A stretch of DNA of 22,047 nt from PALSA-505 sp036496025 (GTDB taxonomy: Bacteria; Actinomycetota; Actinomycetes; Streptosporangiales; Streptosporangiaceae). The notes beneath the pieces were generated by a model. It did no database searches, was not told the origin of the DNA, and saw only the letters and a program-made list of their open reading frames with translations. Made by a program: the position numbers and the translations under genes. The stretch spans positions 1 through 22,047 of the forward strand of contig DASXLW010000126.1 of the NCBI GenBank assembly GCA_036496025.1. The letters are read 5' to 3'. This document shows, piece after piece, positions 13,406-21,153 of this stretch. Every line of letters begins with the position of its first letter. Position 1 is the stretch's first letter.

Positions 13406-14968
13406 ATGCGCCGCTTCCTGCTCCCCGTCGTGCTGCTGCTGGTCGCGGTCGTGGTACAGCTGACCGTCCTTGACCGGCTGCCGCTGCCCGGCGGTGTGGC
13501 GCCCGACTTGGTCCTGCTCGTGGTCGTCGCGCTGGCCCTGAACAGCGGGCCGATGACCGGAATGATCTGCGGCTTCTGCGCCGGCCTGGCCCTGGATATC
13601 GCACCGCCGTCCGGGCACCTGATCGGCGTGTACGCGCTGGTGCTCTGCCTTCTGGGCTACTTCTGCGGCCTGGTGTCCACCGAGCTGGAAAGCTCGGTGC
13701 TGCTGCCGCTGGCCGCCTCGGCGGTCGGCGCGGTGGCCGGGGCCGCGCTCTATGCGGCGGTCGGCATCGTGCTCGGCAACCCCGACGTGACCGGGCCCGC
13801 GGTGCGCCACGTGCTGCCCCTGTCGGTGTTCTACGACGTGCTGCTCAGCCCGTTCGTGCTGTTCGGCGTGGCGCTGGCCTACCGGCTGGCCGCCCGGCTC
13901 GCGGGCGAGTCCCGGGCGCCGGCCACCGCCGGGGCGGCCGGGCTGGGCACGTCTGCGCTCCCGGCGGGCCGCACCCCGCGGCTTCGTGCCGCCGCGGCCA
14001 GGCCGCGAGACGGCTGGATCGGAGGCGGCGGGTGGCTGGCGGCCAGTTCTGAACTGGCCCGCACGCGGTCGGCCTCGGTGCGGCTGCACTTCGGCGGCAC
14101 CCGAACGGCCGCGACGCCGACCGGGTCCAAGGCGAGTACGGGCAACGGGGTGGCCCGGCTGCGGTTCGGCGGCGTCCGCACGGCCGCGACGCCGGCCCGG
14201 GCCAAGACGGCCGGCGGCGTGGCCCGGGTGCGGTTCGGCGGCGGCACCCGAACGGCCGCGACACCGGCCGGGTCCAAGGCGAGTACGGGCAACGGGGTGG
14301 CCCGAGTGCGGTTCGGCGCCGGCCGACGGGGCGACGCCATGATCGGTACCAGGATGCTGACCGGCGGGCTGGTCGGCGAGTTCGGCAACGGCGGACGCGG
14401 GCTGCTCGGCCCGTCCGCCGGCTCACGGCTGTTCACCCGGCGCAGCCGGGCGGCCGGCACCGGGTGGGCCAGGTTCACCCGCCGTTCCGCCTGGGGCAAC
14501 CGTGGCGCCGCCGCCACCGGAAGCGCCCCCCGGCGGGGTACGTTCAGCGCTTCCGCGCGGCGCAAGAGCCCGGCCACCGCGGCCGCTCCCCGGCGCGGCA
14601 CGTTCAGCGGAAGCTCTCCGCAGCGCCGCTCCCCCATCACGACCGCACCCCGGCGCGGCACGTTCAGCAGTGGCTCGCCGGCCAAGGGCTCGTTCACCGC
14701 CGGTTCGCCGGCCAAGGGCTCGTTTAGCAAACGCTCGTCGTCCCGGGGGTCGTTCAACGGCGGCTCGTCAGCCGGAGGCAGTGGCTTGGGCAGCCCCCGG
14801 CGAATGCGCTCGCTGCGCCGCGCGACGTTCCGCGGCGGCGCGCCGGGCCGCGGAAGCGCGCCGGGCCGCGGAAGCGCGCTGGGGCGCGGAAGTGCGCTGG
14901 GGCGGTCGGGCGGCCGCCGCTTCTCCTTCTGGCGGATCGGCCGCAAGCGGGACGGAGGCTACCAATGA
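13406..14968 (+). CDS. mreD: MreD with a long basic repetitive C-terminal tail
   Basis: Residues 1 to about 165 are a standard MreD: a hydrophobic multi-helix membrane protein (MRRFLLPVVLLLVAVVVQ; GGVAPDLVLLVVVALAL; GFCAGLALDIAPP; last helix about 143-162) that works with MreB/MreC/RodA/PBP2. MreD proteins are usually about 160-220 residues; this one is 520. The remaining ~350 residues are rich in Arg, Gly, Ser, Ala and Thr, nearly free of acidic residues, and built from three repeat families (25-residue, 10/20-residue and hexapeptide units, listed separately). The reading frame stays open with high-GC third positions, and its TGA overlaps the mrdA ATG, with GGAGG for mrdA inside the tail's end. 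This supports a truly translated extension rather than a missed stop. If the C-terminus is cytoplasmic as in E. coli, the tail faces nucleic acids and the inner leaflet. Tail function is unknown. Confidence 0.9.
   Translation: MRRFLLPVVLLLVAVVVQLTVLDRLPLPGGVAPDLVLLVVVALALNSGPMTGMICGFCAGLALDIAPPSGHLIGVYALVLCLLGYFCGLVSTELESSVLLPLAASAVGAVAGAALYAAVGIVLGNPDVTGPAVRHVLPLSVFYDVLLSPFVLFGVALAYRLAARLAGESRAPATAGAAGLGTSALPAGRTPRLRAAAARPRDGWIGGGGWLAASSELARTRSASVRLHFGGTRTAATPTGSKASTGNGVARLRFGGVRTAATPARAKTAGGVARVRFGGGTRTAATPAGSKASTGNGVARVRFGAGRRGDAMIGTRMLTGGLVGEFGNGGRGLLGPSAGSRLFTRRSRAAGTGWARFTRRSAWGNRGAAATGSAPRRGTFSASARRKSPATAAAPRRGTFSGSSPQRRSPITTAPRRGTFSSGSPAKGSFTAGSPAKGSFSKRSSSRGSFNGGSSAGGSGLGSPRRMRSLRRATFRGGAPGRGSAPGRGSALGRGSALGRSGGRRFSFWRIGRKRDGGYQ
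14078..14314 (+). repeat. 24-25-residue repeats in the MreD tail
   Basis: Three and a half units of the pattern V-[AR]-R-x-[RH]-F-G-G-x-R-T-A-A-T-P plus a Lys-containing linker (residues about 225-303). Unit starts are at Thr232, Val257 and Thr281. Units one and three are close copies at DNA level, offset by 147 nt, including a shared linker GSKASTGNG. The high DNA identity suggests recent duplication. Confidence 0.85.
14525..14755 (+). repeat. Decapeptide-phased [RK]G[TS]F repeats in the MreD tail
   Basis: Three APRRGTFS blocks begin at residues 374, 394 and 414 (60-nt period). They are followed by GSPAKGSF, GSPAKGSF and a variant SSSRGSF at 30-nt period. The motif phenylalanines fall at 380, 400, 420, 430, 440 and 450, an exact multiple-of-ten register. 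Confidence 0.85.
14840..14905 (+). repeat. 18-bp tandem repeat encoding A[PL]GRGS
   Basis: Three full and one partial copy of an 18-nt unit encoding Ala-(Pro/Leu)-Gly-Arg-Gly-Ser (residues 479-500), near the end of the MreD tail and just before the mrdA ribosome-binding site. Confidence 0.85.
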
Positions 14969-17040
14969 TCCCGGCGTCGCGGTACCGCCTGTGGGTGGTG
15001 TATGCGGTGGTGGCCGCGCTGCTCATCTCGCTCGGCGCCCGGCTGTGGTACGTGCAGGTGATGAACTCCAGGGCCTACTCCACCCTGGCCGCCCAGGACC
15101 AGAGCCAGCAAGTGGTCGTTCCCCCGGTCCGCGGCTCGATCCTGGACGACACCGGCCAGCCACTGGTGGGTGACCGCACCGCGCTGGTGGTCTCGGTCAA
15201 CATCGCGCGGCTGTCCCAGCGCGGCGACGCCCATGCCGTGCTGCACCGGCTGGCCCACCTGCTGCACACGCACTACAAGCTGCTCAGCGAGAAGGTCAGG
15301 ACGTGCACCAACGGCGTCAAGGCGCCCTGCTGGCCGGGCTCGCCCTACCAGCCGGTCCCCGTCGCCCAGGACGTCTCCGACAAGGTCGCGCTGCAGATCA
15401 TGGAGAACCGCCAGCAGTTCCCCTTCATCACCGCCGAGGTCCAGCCGGTGGTGACCTACCCGCGGCCGGACGGCGCCAACCCGTCCCAGGTGCTCGGCTA
15501 CCTGCAGCCCATCACCGCGAAGGAGATCAAGCAGCAGCACCTGACCGTGACCGGCTTCTCCGGCGTCGACCTGGTCGGCCAGGCCGGCCTCGAGCAGCAG
15601 TACGACCGGGCGCTACGCGGCACGCCGGGCATCCAGCGGGTCCGGGTCAACGCCCAGGGCGTGGTCACCGGAACGATCAGCCAGACCCCGGCCAGGGCGG
15701 GCGACGACCTGGTCACCAGCATCAACGCGCCGCTGCAGAAGGACGTCCAGACCATCCTGGCCGACGCGATCCACAAGGCCTTCAACGCGGGCAATCGCGG
15801 CGCGACCAGCGGCACCGCGGTCGTGATGACCACCCGGGGCCGGATAGTAGCGATGGCCAGCTATCCCAGCTACAACCCGAACGTGTGGACCGGCGGGATC
15901 TCCACGCAGGAATTCCGGTACCTGTTCGGCGGCGGGCACGGCGAGCCGATCCTGAACCGGGTCACCCAGGGCGAGTACCCGCCAGGCTCGACCTTCAAGG
16001 TCACCACCACGGCGGCCGCCGTGGCCCAGGGGTACAGCATCAACGGCAGTTACAACTGCCCGGCCACGGTGAATATCGGCGGCCGCAAGTTCGCCAACGA
16101 TGGCAACCCGAACCTCGGGCCGATGTCCTTCCACGAGGCGCTGGTGGTGTCGTGCGACACGGTCTACTACCAGCTCGGGTACGACATGTGGCTGCGCGAC
16201 CACCCGGCGATCAACTCGGTCGCCAGCCCGCACGCCCCGCTGCAGCCCATGGCGAAGATGGAACTGGCCTGGGGTTTCGGGCACAACCCCGGTATCGACC
16301 TGCCCGAGCAGGACCCGGGGACGATCCCGACCAGGCAGTGGCTGTACTACTACTGGAAGCAGTACAAGAAGTTCTGGTGCTCGCACGGTCGGCAGGCCGG
16401 CTCCTATGTCCAGCAGATCGAGTACCAGGACTGCAAGTCCGGGTACGTGTGGGAGCCGGGCCAGGCGGCGATCGCGGCGATCGGGCAGGGCTACGTGAGC
16501 GTCACGCCGCTGCAGCTCGCGAACGCCTACGCGGCGCTGGCCAACGGCGGCACGCTGTACAGCCCGCGGATCGGCAAGGCGCTGATCAACCAGAACGGCA
16601 AGGTGGTCAAGAGGATCAACCCGCCGGTGATCCGCCACCTTCCGGTGTCCAGATACACCCTCGCTTACATCAGGAGCGCGCTGGCGGGCGTGGTGACCTC
16701 GGGCACCGCGGCCCCCGCATTCGGCGGCTTTCCGCTCAGCAAGGTCTGCGTGGCGGGCAAGACGGGCACCGCCGACGTCGCCGGGACGCAGGCGAACTCG
16801 GTGTTCGCCTCGTTCGCGCCGTGCGATCATCCGAAGTACGTCGCGGTGGTCATGATCCCGCACTCCGGGTTCGGCGCCCAGGCGGCCGCGCCCGCGGTCC
16901 GCAAGATCTGGGACGCCGTGTACGGCCTTGAAGGGCAGAAGGCGGCCCTACCGAACGGGCGGGTGCCGGCCGCGCTGCCCAAGATCTCCTCGTCGGGCGC
17001 GATCAAGCCGCCGGCGGGCTACGGCGGGGGCGGCCGATGA
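14965..17040 (+). CDS. mrdA: Penicillin-binding protein 2 (class B transpeptidase)
   Basis: Cross-links peptidoglycan made by RodA in the elongation/spore-wall machinery. One N-terminal membrane anchor (about 8-27) is followed by the dimerisation/pedestal domain (PPVRGSILDDTGQPL from about 54; GLEQQYD near 210). The transpeptidase domain has the active-site STFK (Ser342-Lys345), SCD (396-398, in the place of SxN) and KTG (599-601). The 691 residues are full length. ATG 14965 overlaps the mreD stop and has GGAGG 6 nt upstream. The C-terminus ends in a Gly-rich stretch. Its stop overlaps the ATG of a 26-codon ORF leading to rodA. The name pbp2 is equally suitable. Confidence 0.96.
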   Translation: MIPASRYRLWVVYAVVAALLISLGARLWYVQVMNSRAYSTLAAQDQSQQVVVPPVRGSILDDTGQPLVGDRTALVVSVNIARLSQRGDAHAVLHRLAHLLHTHYKLLSEKVRTCTNGVKAPCWPGSPYQPVPVAQDVSDKVALQIMENRQQFPFITAEVQPVVTYPRPDGANPSQVLGYLQPITAKEIKQQHLTVTGFSGVDLVGQAGLEQQYDRALRGTPGIQRVRVNAQGVVTGTISQTPARAGDDLVTSINAPLQKDVQTILADAIHKAFNAGNRGATSGTAVVMTTRGRIVAMASYPSYNPNVWTGGISTQEFRYLFGGGHGEPILNRVTQGEYPPGSTFKVTTTAAAVAQGYSINGSYNCPATVNIGGRKFANDGNPNLGPMSFHEALVVSCDTVYYQLGYDMWLRDHPAINSVASPHAPLQPMAKMELAWGFGHNPGIDLPEQDPGTIPTRQWLYYYWKQYKKFWCSHGRQAGSYVQQIEYQDCKSGYVWEPGQAAIAAIGQGYVSVTPLQLANAYAALANGGTLYSPRIGKALINQNGKVVKRINPPVIRHLPVSRYTLAYIRSALAGVVTSGTAAPAFGGFPLSKVCVAGKTGTADVAGTQANSVFASFAPCDHPKYVAVVMIPHSGFGAQAAAPAVRKIWDAVYGLEGQKAALPNGRVPAALPKISSSGAIKPPAGYGGGGR

Positions 17041-17117
17041 GCCAGAGCGGCCTCCAAGCCCTCCACGGGCAACACCGACAGCCGAGGAGCCCTCGCCGCG
17101 GCGGGAGCCGCCCATGA
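17037..17117 (+). CDS. Possible 26-codon bridging ORF between mrdA and rodA
   Basis: ATG 17037 overlaps the mrdA stop (ATGA), and the ORF's own TGA at 17115-17117 overlaps the rodA ATG (ATGA). The peptide is Arg/Ser/Gln-rich (starts MSQSGLQALHG). No family is recognised. It could be a translational relay that keeps ribosomes moving from mrdA to rodA, a real small protein, or the remnant of an older rodA N-terminus displaced by a frameshift. Confidence 0.3.
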   Translation: MSQSGLQALHGQHRQPRSPRRGGSRP

Positions 17118-18373
17118 GCCTGAGAGAGGGTTACGGGCTCGCACCGCGAGCCCGGGCGTACGGGGCCTTGCGGGGCAGCGGGTCCGGCTCGAAAAGTTCG
17201 CTGGCCGCGCGGGCGTTCGGAAAGCAGTCTTTCGTCCGTCATCTGGACTGGCTGCTGATCGCGGCGGTGCTGGCGCTGTGCGTCCTTGGCACCCTGCTCG
17301 TCTGGTCGGCCACCAAGCCGGGGCAGATCGCCGCCGGCGCTAACTCGCGCACGTACCTGTACAAAGAGGCGCTCTGGTTCGCCATCGGGCTGGTCCTGAT
17401 GGTGGCGGTGGCCACGCTCGACATTCGCCGGATCCGCGCCTGGACGCCGGCGATCTACGGCGCCGGGCTGCTCGGCCTGCTCGCGGTGCTCAGCCCGCTG
17501 GGCACCGTGGTCAACGGCGCGCACGCCTGGATCAACCTGCCCGGCGGCTTCCAGGTCGAGCCGTCCGAATTCGCCAAGCTGGCTGAGGTCCTGATCTGCG
17601 CCCTGGTGCTCAGCCGGCTGGGCGATCATGGGAAGCGGCCGCGGCTGCGCGAGATCGCGCTGGCCGTCGTGTGTGCTGCGCCGCTGATCGCGCTGGTGGC
17701 CAAGGAGCCGGCCCTGGGCGTCGCCCTGGTCCTGCTGGCCGTCCTCATCGGCATGATCGTGCTGTCCGGCCTGAAGCTGCGCTGGCTGGCTCTGCTGGCC
17801 GTGGCCGGCGGTGCCGCCGGGGTGCTGGCCATCAAGGCGCACGTGCTCAAGTCATACCAGCTGCAGCGTTTCACCTCGTTCACCAACCCCTCGGCCAACC
17901 TGTCCAGCACCGGCTACAACGCCCAGCAGGCCAAGATCGCGGTCGGATCCGGCGGGCTGACCGGTCATGGGCTGTTCCACGGCGCGCTGACCGCCGGCAA
18001 CTTCGTCCCGTCCCAGTCGACCGACTTCATCTTCACCGTGGCGGGCGAGGAACTCGGCTTCGCGGGGTGCATCGCGATCGTCGTGCTGCTCGGCGTGGTG
18101 ATCGCGCGAGCGCTGCGGATCGCGGCCCGGGCCGACGATCAATTCGGCACGCTGGTCGCCTCCGGGATCGCGATCTGGTTCGCCTTCCAGGCCTTCGTGA
18201 ACATCGGCATGACGATCGGGCTCGCGCCGATCACCGGGCTGCCGCTGCCGTTCATCTCCTACGGCGGCTCGGCCGCGTTCGCCGACATGATCGCGATCGG
18301 CATCCTGCAGTCCGTGCACCGCAAGCGCACCGGCCTCGATGCGGCCTGGACCGCGCGGTCGCGAGGCAAGTGA
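17114..18373 (+). CDS. rodA: RodA, SEDS peptidoglycan glycosyltransferase
   Basis: Multi-pass membrane enzyme that polymerises lipid II into glycan strands with PBP2. The 419 residues hold a ~40-residue polar N-terminus, then about ten helices. Family hallmarks are GGFQVEPSEFAKLAE, the catalytic-type Asp304 in QSTDFIFTVAGEELGF, and GLPLPFISYGGSA near the end. ATG 17114 has GGGAG 6 nt upstream and gives a sensible N-terminus. The frame is open for 62 more codons upstream, but that part overlaps mrdA out of frame. In Streptomyces the equivalent gene is called sfr. Confidence 0.95.
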   Translation: MSLREGYGLAPRARAYGALRGSGSGSKSSLAARAFGKQSFVRHLDWLLIAAVLALCVLGTLLVWSATKPGQIAAGANSRTYLYKEALWFAIGLVLMVAVATLDIRRIRAWTPAIYGAGLLGLLAVLSPLGTVVNGAHAWINLPGGFQVEPSEFAKLAEVLICALVLSRLGDHGKRPRLREIALAVVCAAPLIALVAKEPALGVALVLLAVLIGMIVLSGLKLRWLALLAVAGGAAGVLAIKAHVLKSYQLQRFTSFTNPSANLSSTGYNAQQAKIAVGSGGLTGHGLFHGALTAGNFVPSQSTDFIFTVAGEELGFAGCIAIVVLLGVVIARALRIAARADDQFGTLVASGIAIWFAFQAFVNIGMTIGLAPITGLPLPFISYGGSAAFADMIAIGILQSVHRKRTGLDAAWTARSRGK

Positions 18374-18396
18374 GCCAGCCCGCCAGGCCCGGCCTA

Positions 18397-18402
18397 TAGG
18401 CT
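18397..18402 (+). promoter_or_regulatory. Candidate -10 (TAGGCT) for leaderless radical SAM mRNA
   Basis: TAGGCT, within CTATAGGCTT, is followed by 7 nt and then ATG 18410. This places the expected transcription start at the start codon. There is no ribosome-binding site before the ATG. It shares its hexamer and spacing with the folC promoter candidate. Confidence 0.5.
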
Positions 18403-18409
18403 TGCAGCC

Positions 18410-20383
18410 ATGGTGGAATCGGTGTACCCCCGGCTGGAGCCGCTGCTCCCGCAGGTGACCAAGCCGGTTCAGTACGTCGGCGGCGAGCTGAACTCTGTCG
18501 TCAAGGACTGGGAATCAGCCGACGTACGGTGGGCGTTGATGTATCCGGATGCCTACGAGGTAGGCCTGCCCAATCAGGGCCTGCAGATCCTGTACGAGGT
18601 GCTGAACGGCCGCGACGGCGTACTCGCCGAGCGTACCTACAGCGTCTGGCCCGACCTCGAGAAGCTGATGCGGAGCCACGGCATCCCCCAGTTCACGGTG
18701 GACGCGCACCGGCCGGTGGCCGCGTTCGACCTGCTGGGTGTGAGCTTCGCTACGGAGTTGGGGTACACGAACCTGCTGACCGCGCTGGACCTGGCCGGGA
18801 TTCCGCTGGCCGCGGCCGACCGGGCCGACAGCCATCCGCTGGTGCTGGCCGGCGGGCACGCCGCGTTCAACCCCGAGCCGATCGCCGAGTTCCTGGACGG
18901 CGCGGTGCTCGGCGACGGCGAGCAGGCGGTACTGACGATCACCGACCTGGTGCGCGAGTGGAAGGCGGCCGGGCGGCCCGGCGGCCGGGGCGGCCTGCTG
19001 CTGCGGCTGGCCGCCGACGGCGGCGTGTACGTGCCCCGCTTCTACGACGTGACGTACCTGGCCGACGGCCGGATCGGCAGCGTCCGCCCGAACCGCCCCT
19101 GCGTCCCCGGGTCGGTGGCCAAGCACACGCTCATGGACCTGGACGACTGGGCCTACCCGCGCCAGCCGCTGGTCCCGGTGGCCGAGACCATCCACGAGCG
19201 GTACAGCGTGGAGATCTTCCGGGGCTGCACCCGCGGCTGCCGGTTCTGTCAGGCCGGCATGATCACCCGGCCGGTACGCGAGCGCAGCAAGGCCACGATC
19301 GCGGGCATGGTGGAGACCGGGCTGCAGGCGAGCGGCTTCAGCGAGGTGGGGCTGCTGTCGCTGTCCAGTTCCGATCACAGCGAGATTCACGAGATCGCCC
19401 GCGAGCTGGCCGACCGGCACGAGGACACGCAGACCGGGCTGTCCCTGCCGTCCACCAGGGTGGACTCGTTCAACGTGACGCTGGCCGACGAGCTGACCCG
19501 CGGCGGCCGGCGATCGGGTCTCACCTTCGCCCCGGAGGGCGGGTCGGACCGGATCCGCAAGGTGATCAACAAGATGGTGACCGAGGAGGACCTGATCCGC
19601 ACGGTCACCACCGCCTACGCCAGCGGTTGGCGGCAGGTGAAGCTGTACTTCATGTGCGGGCTGCCGACCGAAACCGACGAGGACGTGCTGGCCATCGCGC
19701 CGCTGGCCCGGCAGGTGATCAAGGCGGGCCGTGAGGCCACCGGGCGACGCGATATCCGCGCCACGGTGTCGATCGGCGGCTTCGTGCCCAAGCCGCACAC
19801 CCCGTTCCAGTGGGCGGCGCAGTGCGATGCGGCCACGGTCGATGCCCGGCTGCACGCCCTGGGCGCCGCACTGCGATCCGAGCCCGGCTACGGGCGAGCG
19901 ATCGGCTTGAGGTACCACCAGGGCGAGCCGTCCATCGTCGAGGGGCTGCTGTCCCGCGGCGACCGGCGGGTGGCGGCCATCATCCGGGCCGCCTGGGCCG
20001 ACGGAGCGCGGTTCGACGGCTGGAGCGAGTACTTCTCGTTCGAGCGCTGGGCCCGCGCCTCGCAGGCCGCGCTGGCGGCCGAGCCGGTGGACCTGGACTG
20101 GTACACGACCAGAGAGCGGGACTACGAGGAGGTCCTGCCCTGGGATCACCTGGACGCCGGGCTGGACCGTGACTGGCTCTGGCAGGACTGGCAGGACTCG
20201 GTGGCGGCCGACGGCACGGCCGAGGTCGATGACTGCCGCTGGACGCCGTGCTACGAGTGCGGCGTCTGCCCGGCGATGGGCACCGAGATCCAGACCGGCC
20301 CGATGGGCCCGCCCGGCAGCCGGCAGCTTCCGCTGGTGGCGGTCGGTTCCGGGGCCGGACGCCCGGCACGGGAGCTGGGATGA
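18410..20383 (+). CDS. Radical SAM protein with B12-binding-like domain (TIGR03960 type)
   Basis: Uncharacterised radical SAM enzyme, 657 residues. The N-terminal ~190 residues resemble a cobalamin-binding (Rossmann) domain (RWALMYPDAYEVGLPNQGLQ; GVSFATELGYTNLLTALDLAG; LVLAGGHAAFNPEPIAEFLDG). The radical SAM barrel follows, with the [4Fe-4S] motif C273-x3-C277-x2-C280 in RGCTRGCRFCQAG and a conserved FAPEGGSDRIR. Near the C-terminus is a second cysteine set C609-x4-C614-x2-C617-x2-C620, possibly an auxiliary cluster or zinc site. Members are regularly adjacent or fused to the DUF2344 protein; here the two ORFs overlap by ATGA, consistent with a complex. Substrate is unknown; location before rne hints at RNA modification but does not prove it. 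Confidence 0.9.
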   Translation: MVESVYPRLEPLLPQVTKPVQYVGGELNSVVKDWESADVRWALMYPDAYEVGLPNQGLQILYEVLNGRDGVLAERTYSVWPDLEKLMRSHGIPQFTVDAHRPVAAFDLLGVSFATELGYTNLLTALDLAGIPLAAADRADSHPLVLAGGHAAFNPEPIAEFLDGAVLGDGEQAVLTITDLVREWKAAGRPGGRGGLLLRLAADGGVYVPRFYDVTYLADGRIGSVRPNRPCVPGSVAKHTLMDLDDWAYPRQPLVPVAETIHERYSVEIFRGCTRGCRFCQAGMITRPVRERSKATIAGMVETGLQASGFSEVGLLSLSSSDHSEIHEIARELADRHEDTQTGLSLPSTRVDSFNVTLADELTRGGRRSGLTFAPEGGSDRIRKVINKMVTEEDLIRTVTTAYASGWRQVKLYFMCGLPTETDEDVLAIAPLARQVIKAGREATGRRDIRATVSIGGFVPKPHTPFQWAAQCDAATVDARLHALGAALRSEPGYGRAIGLRYHQGEPSIVEGLLSRGDRRVAAIIRAAWADGARFDGWSEYFSFERWARASQAALAAEPVDLDWYTTRERDYEEVLPWDHLDAGLDRDWLWQDWQDSVAADGTAEVDDCRWTPCYECGVCPAMGTEIQTGPMGPPGSRQLPLVAVGSGAGRPARELG

Positions 20384-21153
20384 CCCGGTTGAGCGTGACC
20401 GGGCGCCCCGTGCTCGAGTCGGTGCAGCACCTGCAAGTCAGGTACGCTAAGCGTGGCCGGATGCGTTTCGCCAGCCACCGGGACATCGCGCGCGCCGTGG
20501 AACGAGGGGTGCGAAAGGCAGCGTTGCCGATCGCCTACTCGGCCGGCTTCACGCCGCATCCGAAGATCTCCTACGCGGGGGCAGCGGCGACCGGGATGGC
20601 TAGCGAGGCCGAGTATCTGGAGCTGGCGTTCACCAGCCCGTGCGAGCCTGAGGACGTACGGGCCAGGCTGGACGCCGCCCTTCCGGACGGGATTGATGTG
20701 ATTGAAGTCGCGGAGCGGGGCCACGAGCCGCCGCTGGCGCACCTGGAGGCGTCGCAATGGCAGCTGACGCTTCCCGGTGTTCCGCCCGCTGCCGCGCAGG
20801 AGGCGATCGGTGAGTTCCTGGCCACCAGCCAGGTGGAGGTCGAGCGGCTCACCAAGAAGGGCACACGCCGCATGGACGCCCGCGCGGCCGTGATCAGCAT
20901 GGAACTTGACCGGCGTGCCACCGCGGCCCAGCCGGACGGGTATGGAATACTTCGAATGGTTGTTCGGCATACGACACCCGCCGTCCGACCCGACGACATT
21001 CTGGTCGCGCTCAACCGCGTGACCGGACTCACGCTATCGGCGCCACCACTGGTTACCCGGCTGGCGCAGGGCCCGCTCGATGAGGCGGCCGGAACCGTCA
21101 CCCCGGGACCAGGCTCGCCCGGGGCAGCGGCGGACCGGGAGCGTGAGACATGA
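20380..21153 (+). CDS. DUF2344 (TIGR03936) radical SAM-linked protein
   Basis: 257-residue protein of the DUF2344/'radical SAM-linked' family, recognised from LQVRYAKRGRMRFASHRDIARAV..., SAGFTPHPKISYAGAAATGMASEAEYLEL and the EASQWQLTLPG segment. It partners the upstream radical SAM protein and is fused to it in other bacteria; its biochemical role is unknown. ATG 20380 overlaps the upstream stop and gives the family N-terminus; an in-frame start at 20248 would lie inside the upstream gene. The last ~35 residues are Pro/Gly/Glu-rich and probably unstructured. Confidence 0.9.
   Translation: MTRLSVTGRPVLESVQHLQVRYAKRGRMRFASHRDIARAVERGVRKAALPIAYSAGFTPHPKISYAGAAATGMASEAEYLELAFTSPCEPEDVRARLDAALPDGIDVIEVAERGHEPPLAHLEASQWQLTLPGVPPAAAQEAIGEFLATSQVEVERLTKKGTRRMDARAAVISMELDRRATAAQPDGYGILRMVVRHTTPAVRPDDILVALNRVTGLTLSAPPLVTRLAQGPLDEAAGTVTPGPGSPGAAADRERET

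Noticed and set aside
14502..15173. 223-codon plus-strand frame overlapping the mreD tail and the mrdA start
   Set aside because: It reads the repeat region one base off and yields Ala/Arg/Pro low complexity. It has no ribosome-binding site and would overlap mrdA, whereas the mreD frame joins mrdA cleanly by ATGA.
16396..16398. SCD instead of SxN in PBP2 as a lesion
   Set aside because: The quoted motif is at protein residues 396-398 (nt 16150-16158). From memory, Asp at the third position is usual in PBP2-type class B enzymes, so it is not a defect.
16928..17113. 62-codon upstream extension of rodA
   Set aside because: It overlaps mrdA out of frame; the ATG at 17114 has a good GGGAG and gives a normal RodA N-terminus.
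18515..20149. 544-codon minus-strand frame opposite the radical SAM gene
   Set aside because: It is a mirror frame of a gene with intact CxxxCxxC and conserved family motifs.
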